Of a stretch of 64,000 bases of DNA, positions 33,491 to 42,499 are shown piece by piece (positions within the stretch are counted from its first letter, which is position 1; each line of letters starts with the position of its first letter). The notes beneath the pieces were generated by a model. That model worked only from the letters and a program-made list of their open reading frames with translations. It did not search any database and was not told the DNA's origin. Position numbers and translations under genes: made by a program. Where the stretch lies: contig CAWAQG010000004.1 of the NCBI GenBank assembly GCA_963784135.1, forward strand, positions 806,001 to 870,000, written 5' to 3'. Source of the DNA: JADFXI01 sp963784135. GTDB lineage: Bacteria > Nitrospirota > Thermodesulfovibrionia > Thermodesulfovibrionales > Dissulfurispiraceae.

Positions 33491-35161
33491 TTAGCGAATG
33501 CCCTGAAGGTCATACACTTCGATTTTTGCAGACCGTGAGACATTCTTCAGCTGATGAAGCCAGGGAGGATTGAAAGGGCCGTACTTCCTTTTTTCATTCT
33601 CACCCCAATAGATGTGGGTCACTCCGATGTCCCGCGCTGTAGAAAGCCAGTCCCCACTGCCTTTAAGCAAACTTTCCAGTTTGGGCGCCCTCTCATCATA
33701 ATGAACGCCGTGAGACCATAGATGCCCGGTATAACCCATCGCAACTTTTGCGCCCCAGAACATGGCCGGATGATTAGGGTCCGGCGCAGTTGCCAGGACG
33801 GAATTTACAGGCACATCCATCAAGGCCGCCTTCGCTTCATTTATTTCTTCCGCCCGATAAAGCTCGACACCTCCGCTGTTGCCCGGCAAAGAAGAAACAA
33901 GTGATATTGCGCCGGGTAAAAAGACAACGCATCCAACGAGGCCGATTATTATTGGCGACAGTCGACCCGGCAAAGTCCTCCACACAAGCCAGGCTATCAT
34001 CAGATATAGCCAGAGGAGAATTTTGATATTGTCCCAATCCCAGGGGGCCAGTATAACAAAAGTAAAGACAAAGAACAGAACGAATAGAACAATAGCGATG
34101 GGGCGCAGATGCGCATAGTCTTTCTTGAAAACATAAAAAGCGGCCAGCGCTCCCAAAAATATCCAGGGACCAAGATTAACAAGCCAGAACTTGAAAAAAT
34201 TCTCTTCTCCTGCAACCCAGTCCCATTGGATATGTAAAACCCCCGCACTCGAAAAACCATTGGTGGCAAAGAATACAAAGGGAAGGCCAAGGATTACTGC
34301 CGGGACAAACATATCGATAATCAAGCGCATCTGTTTATAAAGCACCATGCAGAGGCCGAGTACCAGGGAAACGATAAAAAAGGAATGGAGATGGAACCAT
34401 GCAAGGCTGGCCCATAGTATCACGCATAGCGTCTTCTCAAGCCTGCTCGGTGTCCGCTCTCCGAGGAGGGTTTCCGTTACTGTCTTTATGACATAAACAC
34501 CCGCGGGAATTGCAAATAGGAAGCCTCTCTGGGTAATCCATAACGAGAGGAAAAAGTTTTTCCAGGCGACTTCGTTTTGAAAGTCGTGGGGTCCTCCTCC
34601 CCGGAAACACTGGAAGTTTGCCAGGCCTCCATTCAAAAAAAATGCCCCCACTCCCCACCAGCCCATCCACCTGTGAAGCATGGAAACCGCCGCGAGCGTC
34701 ATGACGACACCAACAACAAAGAGGTGGCTGTCTATAGGTACCCCCAGGACTTCCCATAAAGCGTTGTAGAGGTCCATACCCAAAGGATATTTCAACAATT
34801 CACCCGCATACTCAGGGTCGTCAGGCCAGAAACGGGCTCCGCTTGCCATATGGCGTATGTACTGAATATGCATCGAGAGATCACCGAAATTATTGAGATG
34901 GAGCGTTTTCAACCCGTTCTGGTCGTAGTATAGAAGATAGAGAAAGTGCTGCAGGCATGCAAAGGCAATAAAGGAATAAACCAGGGCAGGAAGAAATTTA
35001 ATTTCAGGGAATGGCCTGTTTTCACTCCTGCAGCGCCGCCAAGCCCAGATGCCTGCAATAGCTCCGATTTCGAGACTCAAGACTGCGATAGGCGAATTCA
35101 GACGTCCGGCTATAAGGCCCAGAACCATCGCCGCAAATGTCGATACAGCTATATGGATCAA
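33491..35161 (-). CDS. Polytopic membrane protein, GT-C glycosyltransferase-like
   Basis: A 556-residue protein with about 12 hydrophobic helices over the first 430 residues and a soluble C-terminal domain of about 120 residues that starts GVELYRAEEINEAKAALMDV and contains VLATAPDPNHPAMFWGAKV. The first large loop has NNFGDLSMHIQYIRHMA and FWPDDPEYAGELLKYPLGMDLY, acidic loop features seen in lipid-linked-sugar glycosyltransferases of the GT-C fold. The C-terminal domain resembles that of other membrane proteins that monitor a substrate or partner. It lies 17 bases after the neighbouring GT-C gene, so both may act in one glycosylation step. Confidence 0.55.
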   Translation of the reverse strand: MIHIAVSTFAAMVLGLIAGRLNSPIAVLSLEIGAIAGIWAWRRCRSENRPFPEIKFLPALVYSFIAFACLQHFLYLLYYDQNGLKTLHLNNFGDLSMHIQYIRHMASGARFWPDDPEYAGELLKYPLGMDLYNALWEVLGVPIDSHLFVVGVVMTLAAVSMLHRWMGWWGVGAFFLNGGLANFQCFRGGGPHDFQNEVAWKNFFLSLWITQRGFLFAIPAGVYVIKTVTETLLGERTPSRLEKTLCVILWASLAWFHLHSFFIVSLVLGLCMVLYKQMRLIIDMFVPAVILGLPFVFFATNGFSSAGVLHIQWDWVAGEENFFKFWLVNLGPWIFLGALAAFYVFKKDYAHLRPIAIVLFVLFFVFTFVILAPWDWDNIKILLWLYLMIAWLVWRTLPGRLSPIIIGLVGCVVFLPGAISLVSSLPGNSGGVELYRAEEINEAKAALMDVPVNSVLATAPDPNHPAMFWGAKVAMGYTGHLWSHGVHYDERAPKLESLLKGSGDWLSTARDIGVTHIYWGENEKRKYGPFNPPWLHQLKNVSRSAKIEVYDLQGIR

Positions 35162-35178
35162 AATCGCTATATCCAGGA

Positions 35179-36741
35179 CTAAAACCTCTTCTCTTCAGAC
35201 AGTTGCACTGCGGTGAATCCGGGCAAATCAATTCCCTCAAATGAGGAGTTCTTCAGATATACATAAATCGGATCACGCGCATCTCTCAATTCCATCTTTC
35301 GCCGCAAGTATAAACCCGCAAGATTTTTATCGCTCACGGATTGTTCTGTAAAGATGATGTCCGCTCCCGCAAGCGGGGGTGCGCTTTCATTGCCGAATTC
35401 GGCATTTGGAAAACGGGAGAACAACCATGGCAACGGCCAGGAGTCTTTCACGTTGACTTGCATTTTTACATTTTTGAAATCGGGGGAGGTCCGGATTTTT
35501 CTTCTGATGAGATTTTCGATTATTTTTAAATCGTTTTTTGTCTGTACATACACATAAGGTTCTGCAGGGTTTGTATAATTGATAAAATTAATTTTATAAG
35601 CCGCGAGCAGCGAGTGGCCCAGGGCAACAGCCGCCACGCCCATGAGCAGCAGAGAAAAAAGAGACCGCCTCGAACGGGACCCGTGAAATATGGATGCCAT
35701 ATACAGCCCGGCAAGCACAAAAAAAGGCCACAGAATAGTGATGACACACCACGGGGTCTTATAGGGGATTATGGAATAGATAAATCCGTTTATAAGAGCA
35801 AGCGAGGAGAAAAAACGTATCTTCCATGAAGTGCTGAAAAAGCCGGGCAATGCGGCCGCAATTCCGACAACTCCGACCCATTCATAACGCATAATCAAGT
35901 CCAGCCAGTAATAATAAGGTTTCTCGTGGCCCGAACCGCCTACACCCGTCTTCATCCACGGCATAAAGGCGATAAAAAAATCAGATACCCCCTTCCAGTT
36001 ATGGAAAGACCCGGTGTAAATGAATAACCATGTAAATACGGCCACAAAACAAATCTTCAAGAGATAAATTTTATCCAGTTTCGCAGACTTAAAATCGGGA
36101 CTTTCAATTTTTCTATTGATCAAGGCCAGGACCTTTGGAGATATCTCCACCCAGCCCCACGCCAGGAGAAAGGAGATGCCCAATATGATAAAAGTTTCCT
36201 TAAGCAGCACACACCCAAGAAGGCCGAGAGAAAAATAAATTAAGCCCTTCCTGTCCATCCGTTCCCTTATTCTCAGAAACCCCAGCATCCATAAGACCTG
36301 AAAAAAGACAAAAACCGATTCATGTATCGCGGAACGGCCGAAAAAGATCATTCCTGGACTGAAAGCGAGGGCCAAGGCAATAAAAAAAGTCGCATACCGC
36401 CCCAACTCTTCCCGGCACTTTAAAATCAGCCCGACTGTTAAAAGTGAAAATGTTGCGGTCACAATACGGAAGGAGACCACCCCGAAGCCGAAAACCTTTT
36501 CCGATATCTGAAACAGATAAAAAAGAAGCGGCCCGTGATAATTTGTCGGGTCGTAGGCGAAAAAACCGTTCTGCCAGATCTGATTAACAAAAAAGCCGTT
36601 TACTCCCTCGTCGGAGTGGGTGGGCTTCAGAGGCAAGCATGCATAGTAAAACGAAAAGGCCGTCAGAAGCATGACCAGCAAGAAAATCCGCTCAGGAACA
36701 GAAGCGGGAGCGGGCGAGGTCGTCTTCATTTTCATTTTCAT
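35179..36741 (-). CDS. GT-C membrane glycosyltransferase of the Agl23/TIGR03663 type
   Basis: A 520-residue membrane protein with about 10-12 helices. Loop 1 carries PTHSDEGVNGFFVNQIW and YDPTNYHGPLLFYLFQ, the pattern of the PMT/ArnT-like TIGR03663 family in which the Asp-Glu pair binds the polyprenyl-phosphate sugar and metal. A second motif, PGMIFFGRSAIHESVFVF, is also typical. A soluble C-terminal domain of about 110 residues ends the protein. The Met-Lys-Met-Lys-Met-Lys start leaves several ATG choices; the first is used. A 43-bp gap separates it from the moeA-fusion stop. Acceptor unknown. Confidence 0.7.
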   Translation of the reverse strand: MKMKMKTTSPAPASVPERIFLLVMLLTAFSFYYACLPLKPTHSDEGVNGFFVNQIWQNGFFAYDPTNYHGPLLFYLFQISEKVFGFGVVSFRIVTATFSLLTVGLILKCREELGRYATFFIALALAFSPGMIFFGRSAIHESVFVFFQVLWMLGFLRIRERMDRKGLIYFSLGLLGCVLLKETFIILGISFLLAWGWVEISPKVLALINRKIESPDFKSAKLDKIYLLKICFVAVFTWLFIYTGSFHNWKGVSDFFIAFMPWMKTGVGGSGHEKPYYYWLDLIMRYEWVGVVGIAAALPGFFSTSWKIRFFSSLALINGFIYSIIPYKTPWCVITILWPFFVLAGLYMASIFHGSRSRRSLFSLLLMGVAAVALGHSLLAAYKINFINYTNPAEPYVYVQTKNDLKIIENLIRRKIRTSPDFKNVKMQVNVKDSWPLPWLFSRFPNAEFGNESAPPLAGADIIFTEQSVSDKNLAGLYLRRKMELRDARDPIYVYLKNSSFEGIDLPGFTAVQLSEEKRF

Positions 36742-36784
36742 TCAGCACTAATATAACATTTATAATGATATTTTCTATAAAATC

Positions 36785-38716
36785 TCATCCCTCAAAAAGC
36801 ACCTTCCCCATGTCCCTGGTATCATAGCCGCCGAGGGACCGGACCATGCCGCTGAATTCGTCATCCTCCCGTATTACCCGAAGCATAATATGGACCATTT
36901 CAGTATCCATGAACTCATACGGGATTGCGATATCATAACGTTCGTTGGCAACCGGGATAAAATCGAGGTCGAGTGCCTTTGCGGATGAATAAACGGCGAG
37001 CCCTGTATCGGCAAGCCCTGTGAGCACAGCAGATGCTACAGCCATATGCGTGTATTCGTCCTTTTCATATCCTTTGATCATGGACGGGCTGATGCCCTTT
37101 TCTTTGATGTATTTATCGAGCAGCAATCTCGTGCCTGAACCCGGCTGCCTGTTTATAAAGAGCACATCATCCCTCATGAGGTCTTCAAATCCGCTTATAT
37201 TTTTAGGATTCCCTTTTTTTATAAGGAGTCCCTGCTGCCGGTATACAAGATTCACGAGAACTATTTTCCGACCGGGGAAAAACCGTTTTATAAAGGGAAC
37301 GTTATATTCCCCCGAATCTTCATCGAGCAGATGTGTTCCGGCACAATGCGCCTCTCCCCTTTTCAATGCCATCAATCCTCCCATGGACCCCACATGGGCA
37401 GAGGACAACGAGTAGTCCGGATAATTCTTTTTTATACTATTAGCCAATATATCCAGTGTATTATCATGGCTTCCAATGCAAACAATAGTGTTTCTTATCT
37501 CGTCCCTATTCCTCAATAACTCAACTGTTACTTTATGTCCAGCGCTCAATCCCTCTGAATTTGCAGGTATTTTAATTATTCCATCAGCCCTCACCAGTGA
37601 CATAAGCAATCCCGCTCCCCTGCCAACCGGGGTTGCGATCTGTTTATCATCTACAACTCCCACTTTCACCCGGATAAATTCATCGATACCGATTGATGAT
37701 GCTATTTGCCTCGAAATGACCGCCTCTATCTCCTCACCTGCCTTTGCTGTTATAGCTGACAACCTTGCAACAACAGGCCTGACAAAATGTTGAAAAGTAA
37801 TGTAGGCGGATACTGGATACCCGGGGATGCCAAATACAGGTTTGTTGTTAATAATGCCGATAATAACAGGCTTGCCGGGTTTAATAGATACACCGTTGAC
37901 GAGCACCTCTCCAAGCGATTGTATTGCCTCAAGAGTGTAATCTTCAGAACCTCTTCCGGCGCCCGCATTAATCACAACAATATCAGACAACAGGGATGCA
38001 TCGTAAAGCGCCTTTTTAATTGCCTCAAGATCATCCTTAACAATGGGAAACCGTATGGTTTCTGTATTGAGGTCCGAGGCAAGTCCCTGAAGCATGGCAG
38101 AATTATATTCGATAATTTCCGGTGGTACAGGCGGGCGCTCTTTCACCATTTCAGGCTCAATGATTTCGGTCCCCGTAGGGATAATGGCCAGTTTGGGCTT
38201 TTTCCTGACCTTTATTTCAAGATGCCCGCCGGCAAGCATTGCTCCTATGTCAATCGGCCTTATTATATGATTTTCAGGAATTATCAGCTCGGAAGCTACA
38301 ATATCTTCACCGATCGTCCGCACATTCTGGTAAGGGGTCACCGGCTGGTAAATCTCGATATGACCGCCGGCCAGGTTCACATCTTCTATCATAATGACCG
38401 CATTGAATCCTTCCGGCATAGGATCGCCGGTATCAACGCAGACTGCATCACTCCCTATTTTCAACAAAAGCGGAGCTGTTTCACCGGCGGTAAAAGTATC
38501 GGCGCAGCGGACCGCGTATCCATCCATTGCGGCAGAATGATAAAAAGGCGATGAATACTTTGCAAATACCGGCTGCGCAGCGACCCTACCCTGAGAATCA
38601 ATAACACGGACCGGCTCGGAGGCAAGGGCATATAATCCAAGAGCATCAAGACGCCCGAAAAGAATTTCACGGGCTTTTTCAAGCGATACGCTTTCTAAAA
38701 AAACATGTTTCACCAT
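36785..38716 (-). CDS. MoeA molybdopterin molybdotransferase fused to a periplasmic-binding-type domain
   Basis: A 643-residue fusion. Residues 1-400 are MoeA: SPFYHSAAMDGYAVR, DTGDPMPEGFNAVIMIEDV, GTGDEL-like IPTGTEIIE and GKPVIIGIINNKPVFGIPGYPVSAYI. Residues about 410-640 are a PBP2-like (LysR-effector or TupA-like) domain: TIVCIGSHDNTLDILAN, GSMGGLMALKRGEAHCAGTHLLDEDSGEYN and LFINRQPGSGTRLLLD. MoeA inserts molybdate or tungstate into adenylylated molybdopterin. The fusion is known in archaea and several anaerobes, where the second domain is thought to sense or bind the oxyanion. No ribosome site precedes the ATG; a tandem repeat lies just upstream. Confidence 0.88.
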   Translation of the reverse strand: MVKHVFLESVSLEKAREILFGRLDALGLYALASEPVRVIDSQGRVAAQPVFAKYSSPFYHSAAMDGYAVRCADTFTAGETAPLLLKIGSDAVCVDTGDPMPEGFNAVIMIEDVNLAGGHIEIYQPVTPYQNVRTIGEDIVASELIIPENHIIRPIDIGAMLAGGHLEIKVRKKPKLAIIPTGTEIIEPEMVKERPPVPPEIIEYNSAMLQGLASDLNTETIRFPIVKDDLEAIKKALYDASLLSDIVVINAGAGRGSEDYTLEAIQSLGEVLVNGVSIKPGKPVIIGIINNKPVFGIPGYPVSAYITFQHFVRPVVARLSAITAKAGEEIEAVISRQIASSIGIDEFIRVKVGVVDDKQIATPVGRGAGLLMSLVRADGIIKIPANSEGLSAGHKVTVELLRNRDEIRNTIVCIGSHDNTLDILANSIKKNYPDYSLSSAHVGSMGGLMALKRGEAHCAGTHLLDEDSGEYNVPFIKRFFPGRKIVLVNLVYRQQGLLIKKGNPKNISGFEDLMRDDVLFINRQPGSGTRLLLDKYIKEKGISPSMIKGYEKDEYTHMAVASAVLTGLADTGLAVYSSAKALDLDFIPVANERYDIAIPYEFMDTEMVHIMLRVIREDDEFSGMVRSLGGYDTRDMGKVLFEG

Positions 38717-38720
38717 AAGA

Positions 38721-38812
38721 AGAGGTAACAGGTAATAGGTTATGGGTGATAGGTTATAGCCCAGAGGTTAAAGAGTTTTTTACCTGCCACCTATAACCCA
38801 TACCCTGCTTTA
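38721..38812. repeat. GGTAACAGGTAATAGG-type tandem repeat, foldback form
   Basis: Short tandem words on the left and their approximate reverse complement (CACCTATAACCCATACC) on the right could form a hairpin between the bactofilin stop and the moeA-fusion start. Same word family as 28010-28074. Confidence 0.6.
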
Positions 38813-39190
38813 TTTGGTAATTGCTTCTTTGCCGGGGAAGTCGACTATTTTGGATTCATCCTTCTGTACCAGCGAACGTCCTTCAAAGACACCGCCTTCT
38901 GCAACAGACAGCTTTCTTGTACTGATATCTCCGGTGAGCTGACCCATATGTTTGATCTCTACAAGCTCCTCGGCCTTAACATTGCCGTCGACCTTGCCGC
39001 CGATGATGACCGAGCGGGCCGTTATGTCCCCATTAATCGAGCCGCTTTCGCCGAGAATGACCCAGTCAGCAGTGATATTGCCGGAAAAGACGCCGTCAAT
39101 TCTAAATGTGCCCTGTGTTGTAATATCTCCCCTGAATTCCGAATTCGGACCTATCAGGGCTTCGAGTTTGTTATTTTTCCTCGTGAACAT
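38810..39190 (-). CDS. Bactofilin
   Basis: A 126-residue polymer-forming cytoskeletal protein. A short polar tail is followed by a right-handed beta-helix: LEALIGPNSEFRGDITTQG, FRIDGVFSGNITADWVILGESG and GKVDGNVKAEELVEIKHMG repeat with the usual period of about 17-18 residues. Bactofilins form filaments that place peptidoglycan enzymes. The ATG at 39190 has GGAGG upstream and overlaps the M23 gene by 20 bp. Pairing of bactofilin with an M23 peptidase, here with overlapping genes, is a well-known arrangement that controls cell shape or appendage sites. Confidence 0.92.
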   Translation of the reverse strand: MFTRKNNKLEALIGPNSEFRGDITTQGTFRIDGVFSGNITADWVILGESGSINGDITARSVIIGGKVDGNVKAEELVEIKHMGQLTGDISTRKLSVAEGGVFEGRSLVQKDESKIVDFPGKEAITK

Positions 39191-40037
39191 TTCTTGCCTC
39201 CATGATAAATTCTCGGGGGTTTACCGCTTTGCCGCTATGACGGACCTCATAGTGAAGGTGCGGTCCGGTAGAATCGCCGGTGGAGCCTGAGTACGAGATG
39301 ATGTCACCTCTGCGCACCTTCTTCCCCACACTCACTGTAATCGAACTATTATGCGCATAACATGTGGAATAACTGAACCCGTGTTCGAGAACTACCAGGT
39401 TCCCGCTGCCCCTGCTCCAGCCGGCAAAACTGACAATTCCATCGGCAGTTGCCCGCACGGGGGTACCATCCGGAGCTGATATGTCGATGCCTGAATGGAA
39501 TTCCGGACTGCCGTCCCTCGGGTTCTCTCTGGGTCCGAATTCAGACGTGACCCTGCCGTCAATGGGCCATCCTCTCGGCGTCGCAATATAAATATCCTTC
39601 TGGTCTTTTAAGAAATCTTTTATTGCCCCGACACTTTCGACTGTCTTTCTTATCTGCTCCTGCAGCATGTCCATATCGATTGAACCGGTATCATGAGCAG
39701 TCACTTTAGTATCTACATTTTCGAGGATTTTATTTTTGGTCCCGAACGACAGCAGCCTTTCAAATTCGGTTTCGGCTTTCTTCAGGGTGACTATGGTGGA
39801 CTCCAATTGAGTAAACTGGGCGGTATAAAAACTCAACTTGTTCTTCATCTGGTGGTATTCTACGGTGCTGACTGCGACAGAAATAACGTAGACTGAGCCC
39901 ACAATCCAGAGAATTACAGAAGAAACAATGCCGACCGACGGCAATTTAAAATTTATGGTCCGATTGCTGTCATGGGGAATGAGCATTATGGTAACAGGAG
40001 TGAAGAGCTTTCTTAGAAGTTTTTTTGCTTTACGCAT
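39171..40037 (-). CDS. M23-family peptidoglycan endopeptidase, membrane-anchored
   Basis: About 288 residues: a basic cytoplasmic start (MRKAKKLLRKLFTPVTIML), one membrane helix (about 37-57), a coiled coil (about 65-130) and a LytM/M23 domain with zinc ligands in FHSGIDISAP and HLHYEVR. It probably cuts peptide cross-links where the bactofilin places it. ATG 40037 is preferred: it overlaps the purM stop by eight bases, and it gives the normal N-terminus; the open frame to 40097 reads through purM in another frame. The chain purM-M23-bactofilin is translationally coupled. Confidence 0.88.
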   Translation of the reverse strand: MRKAKKLLRKLFTPVTIMLIPHDSNRTINFKLPSVGIVSSVILWIVGSVYVISVAVSTVEYHQMKNKLSFYTAQFTQLESTIVTLKKAETEFERLLSFGTKNKILENVDTKVTAHDTGSIDMDMLQEQIRKTVESVGAIKDFLKDQKDIYIATPRGWPIDGRVTSEFGPRENPRDGSPEFHSGIDISAPDGTPVRATADGIVSFAGWSRGSGNLVVLEHGFSYSTCYAHNSSITVSVGKKVRRGDIISYSGSTGDSTGPHLHYEVRHSGKAVNPREFIMEARNVHEEK

Positions 40038-41064
40038 ATCGTATTTTTTCAGCGCCCCCTTTTTCAACAAAACCAATATGGTATGCATCAAATCCATACT
40101 GTTTTAAATTTGAAATAGACAGGCCAGATACATCTTCAGGCAGTATGATAACATAACCGATACCCAAATTAAAGGTTTTTTTCATATCGCCGGCAGGCAC
40201 ATTGCCGAGCGCCTGCATTACCGTGAAAACCGGCGGGACAGGCCATGAGTTCTCCTTTATCACAGCAGTGAGCCCCTCCCCTATAATTCTCGGCACGTTG
40301 CCGGAAATACCGCCTCCTGTGATATGCGCCATTCCTCTTATATCAACATGCTCTTTAAGAGCTTTAACAGCGTTGACATATATTTTTGTCGGGGCAAGCA
40401 GTATCTCCCCAAGTGAAGCGTTCAGCTCAGGCATGTATTTATCTACCCCAAATTGCGCGACTTCAAAAAAAATTTTCCTGGCCAGGGAATATCCATTGCT
40501 GTGAAGACCGCTCGACGCTATCCCTATGATGGCATCGCCGGCTTCGATCCGCTCGCCGGTGACAATACCGCTTTTTTCGACGACTCCAACAGCAAAACCC
40601 GCAAGATCATATTCTTTGCCCTGGTAAAAACCGGGCATTTCAGCGGTCTCTCCCCCGATCAGGGCGCACCCTGCCTCGCGGCATCCGTCGGCAATGCCCT
40701 TCACCACATCTTTGGCCTTATCGGCATCGAGCTTCCCGGTGGCAAAATAATCGAGGAAAAAAAGCGGTTCCGCGCCAAGGGTGAGAATATCATTCACGCA
40801 CATGGCCACAAGGTCGATGCCCACCGTATCATGCTTGTCCGCCATGAACGCTATTTTAAGTTTCGTCCCCACGCCATCGGTCCCGCTCACCAGCACCGGA
40901 TCTTTATAACGTACTGTGTCAAGCTTGAACAAGGCGCCGAAGGAACCTATGTCGGTAAGCACTTCAGGCCTGAACGTTTTTTTTACAATAGGAGAAATAA
41001 GGCGGACAAAGCGGTCCCCCTCATCAATATCAACGCCTGCTTTCTTATAGGTAATTTCTTCCAT
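40030..41064 (-). CDS. purM: Phosphoribosylformylglycinamidine cyclo-ligase
   Basis: A 344-residue AIR synthetase, step five of purine synthesis. Motifs: VSGTDGVGTKLKIAF (ATP/substrate loop), TVGIDLVAMCVNDI, GGETAEMPGFY, ASSGLHSNGYSLAR and HITGGGISGNVPRI. Full length for the family. It follows nadC by 86 bp and its last eight bases overlap the M23 gene, an odd partner that may link the wall genes to a housekeeping transcript. Confidence 0.95.
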   Translation of the reverse strand: MEEITYKKAGVDIDEGDRFVRLISPIVKKTFRPEVLTDIGSFGALFKLDTVRYKDPVLVSGTDGVGTKLKIAFMADKHDTVGIDLVAMCVNDILTLGAEPLFFLDYFATGKLDADKAKDVVKGIADGCREAGCALIGGETAEMPGFYQGKEYDLAGFAVGVVEKSGIVTGERIEAGDAIIGIASSGLHSNGYSLARKIFFEVAQFGVDKYMPELNASLGEILLAPTKIYVNAVKALKEHVDIRGMAHITGGGISGNVPRIIGEGLTAVIKENSWPVPPVFTVMQALGNVPAGDMKKTFNLGIGYVIILPEDVSGLSISNLKQYGFDAYHIGFVEKGGAEKIRYA

Positions 41065-41150
41065 AATTCACGGGATGCACAGATTAATTGAGGCGTTATT
41101 AAGATACCATAACACGGTCATTTAGTCCAAGGGTAATGGGACCAAATAAT

Positions 41151-41978
41151 TCAGACTATCTTCATGCTGATATCCACAGCCCTTGCAGAATGCGTCAGGG
41201 CGCCGATGGATATGAGGTCGACCCCGGTTTCCGCAATTGTTCTGACATTATCAATAGTTATATTGCCTGATGCCTCAAGAAGTGCCCTGCCGTTTGTAAT
41301 CTTTACAGCCTGCGCCATATCACTTGCGGACATGTTATCGAGCATAATTACATCCGCCCCGGCGTCCAGCGCTTCCCGGAGCTCATCAAAATTTCGGATT
41401 TCCACTTCTATCTTCAACAAATGGTGAGCTTTTTTTGCAAGCCTCACCGCCTCACTGACCCCTCCGGCAATCCTGATGTGGTTATCTTTTATGAGCACTC
41501 CGTCATAAAGTCCGTAACGATGATTATCACCGCCGCCGGCGCGAACGCCGTACTTTTCAAAAAAACGCATCCCGGGCGCCGTCTTCCGCGTATCGACAAT
41601 TTTGACCCTCAGGTCTGAGACAAGCTTTTTGTATGCATGGGTCAATGTTGCGATACCGGACACACGCTGAAGCAAATTAAGCGCCGTCCGCTCGCCTGCG
41701 AGCAGGCCCCGCGCATTTCCGGCCACTTCAGCTATTTCCGCGCCTTTTGAGATTTCATCACCCTCATTAAAAAAAGATTTTATGTCTATGCAGGGACCAA
41801 CCGCTGAAAAAACCTCTTTGACAAAAGGCATTCCGGCGAGGACAAGGTCTTCTTTAGCGCGTATGATCGCTTTCGCATCCATGTCTTCCGTCACGAGCAG
41901 TAACGAGGTTATATCGCCGTGGCCGAGATCTTCGAGAAGTGCAAGACGTATTGTTTCCCTCGCTAAAGCGGAAACCAT
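41151..41978 (-). CDS. nadC: Nicotinate-nucleotide pyrophosphorylase (carboxylating)
   Basis: A 275-residue quinolinate phosphoribosyltransferase, which makes nicotinate mononucleotide for NAD. Motifs: EDLGHGDITS, GERTALNLLQRVSGIATLT, DTRKTAPGMRFFEKYGVRAG, GGGDNHRYGLYDGVLIKDNHI, EVRNFDEL-like EIRNFDELREAL and DVIMLDNM. The start is GTG- or ATG-type at 41978 (MVSALARETIRLALLEDLG), three bases after the stop of the beta-repeat protein. nadA and nadB are not in the window. Confidence 0.95.
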   Translation of the reverse strand: MVSALARETIRLALLEDLGHGDITSLLLVTEDMDAKAIIRAKEDLVLAGMPFVKEVFSAVGPCIDIKSFFNEGDEISKGAEIAEVAGNARGLLAGERTALNLLQRVSGIATLTHAYKKLVSDLRVKIVDTRKTAPGMRFFEKYGVRAGGGDNHRYGLYDGVLIKDNHIRIAGGVSEAVRLAKKAHHLLKIEVEIRNFDELREALDAGADVIMLDNMSASDMAQAVKITNGRALLEASGNITIDNVRTIAETGVDLISIGALTHSARAVDISMKIV

Positions 41979-41981
41979 TCT

Positions 41982-42464
41982 TCAGCGCCCTCTGAATAGT
42001 GAAAAAAGTCCGAAGATACCGCCGGCCACCGCTCCGATGGCAAGGGCGCTGCGCCAATCAAGAAGCGTGGTCACCGTGCCGTCTACATTATTGCCGATCA
42101 TGAGGATCGCGGTGCTGTGATTGGCGTTGACCTGATTGCCGGCCATGATCCCGACAGCGCTCTTGTTCGCATTTATTTCTCCGGAAGAGACCGCGACCGG
42201 AGCAAATGAGAAGTTCAGATTTGTCGTGCCGCCCGCGGCCAATACTCCTATGCTCTGGTTCAGGGTAAGCGTTTCGCCCTTCATAACTACGGCCGCCCCC
42301 TGGGTCACCTCAATACGCTCGCCGTCTATGCTCAGCGCGCCTACCTGCTGCAATTCTATATTACCGCCGTCCACAGCCCTGACCGTGCTTTGCTTGATAG
42401 TGATAAATTCAGCCTCAACAAGGTCCAGGCTTTTGCTTTCTATATCCACAATCTCTTTTTCCAT
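41982..42464 (-). CDS. Beta-repeat protein with C-terminal membrane helix, function unknown
   Basis: About 160 residues. The sequence is a series of short beta repeats (VEAEFITIKQSTVRAVDGG, IELQQVGALSIDGERIEVTQ, GAAVVMKGETLTLNQSIGVLAAG) like a small beta-helix, ending in one membrane helix (ALAIGAVAGGIFGLFSLFRGR). It resembles bactofilin in rhythm but not in motif. ATG 42464 is chosen, with a G-rich site upstream; GTG at 42473 is an alternative. It sits between valS and nadC, three bases before nadC. Proteins of this sort are common next to nadC or valS in Nitrospirota-like genomes as far as I recall, without a known role. Confidence 0.55.
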   Translation of the reverse strand: MEKEIVDIESKSLDLVEAEFITIKQSTVRAVDGGNIELQQVGALSIDGERIEVTQGAAVVMKGETLTLNQSIGVLAAGGTTNLNFSFAPVAVSSGEINANKSAVGIMAGNQVNANHSTAILMIGNNVDGTVTTLLDWRSALAIGAVAGGIFGLFSLFRGR

Positions 42465-42499
42465 CACAGCCACCCCCCCTTAAAAATTACCTTCTTTTT

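Noticed and set aside
37787..38554. 255-residue plus-strand ORF inside the moeA fusion
   Set aside because: Antisense shadow; low-complexity basic composition and no start signal, whereas the minus strand has clear MoeA motifs.
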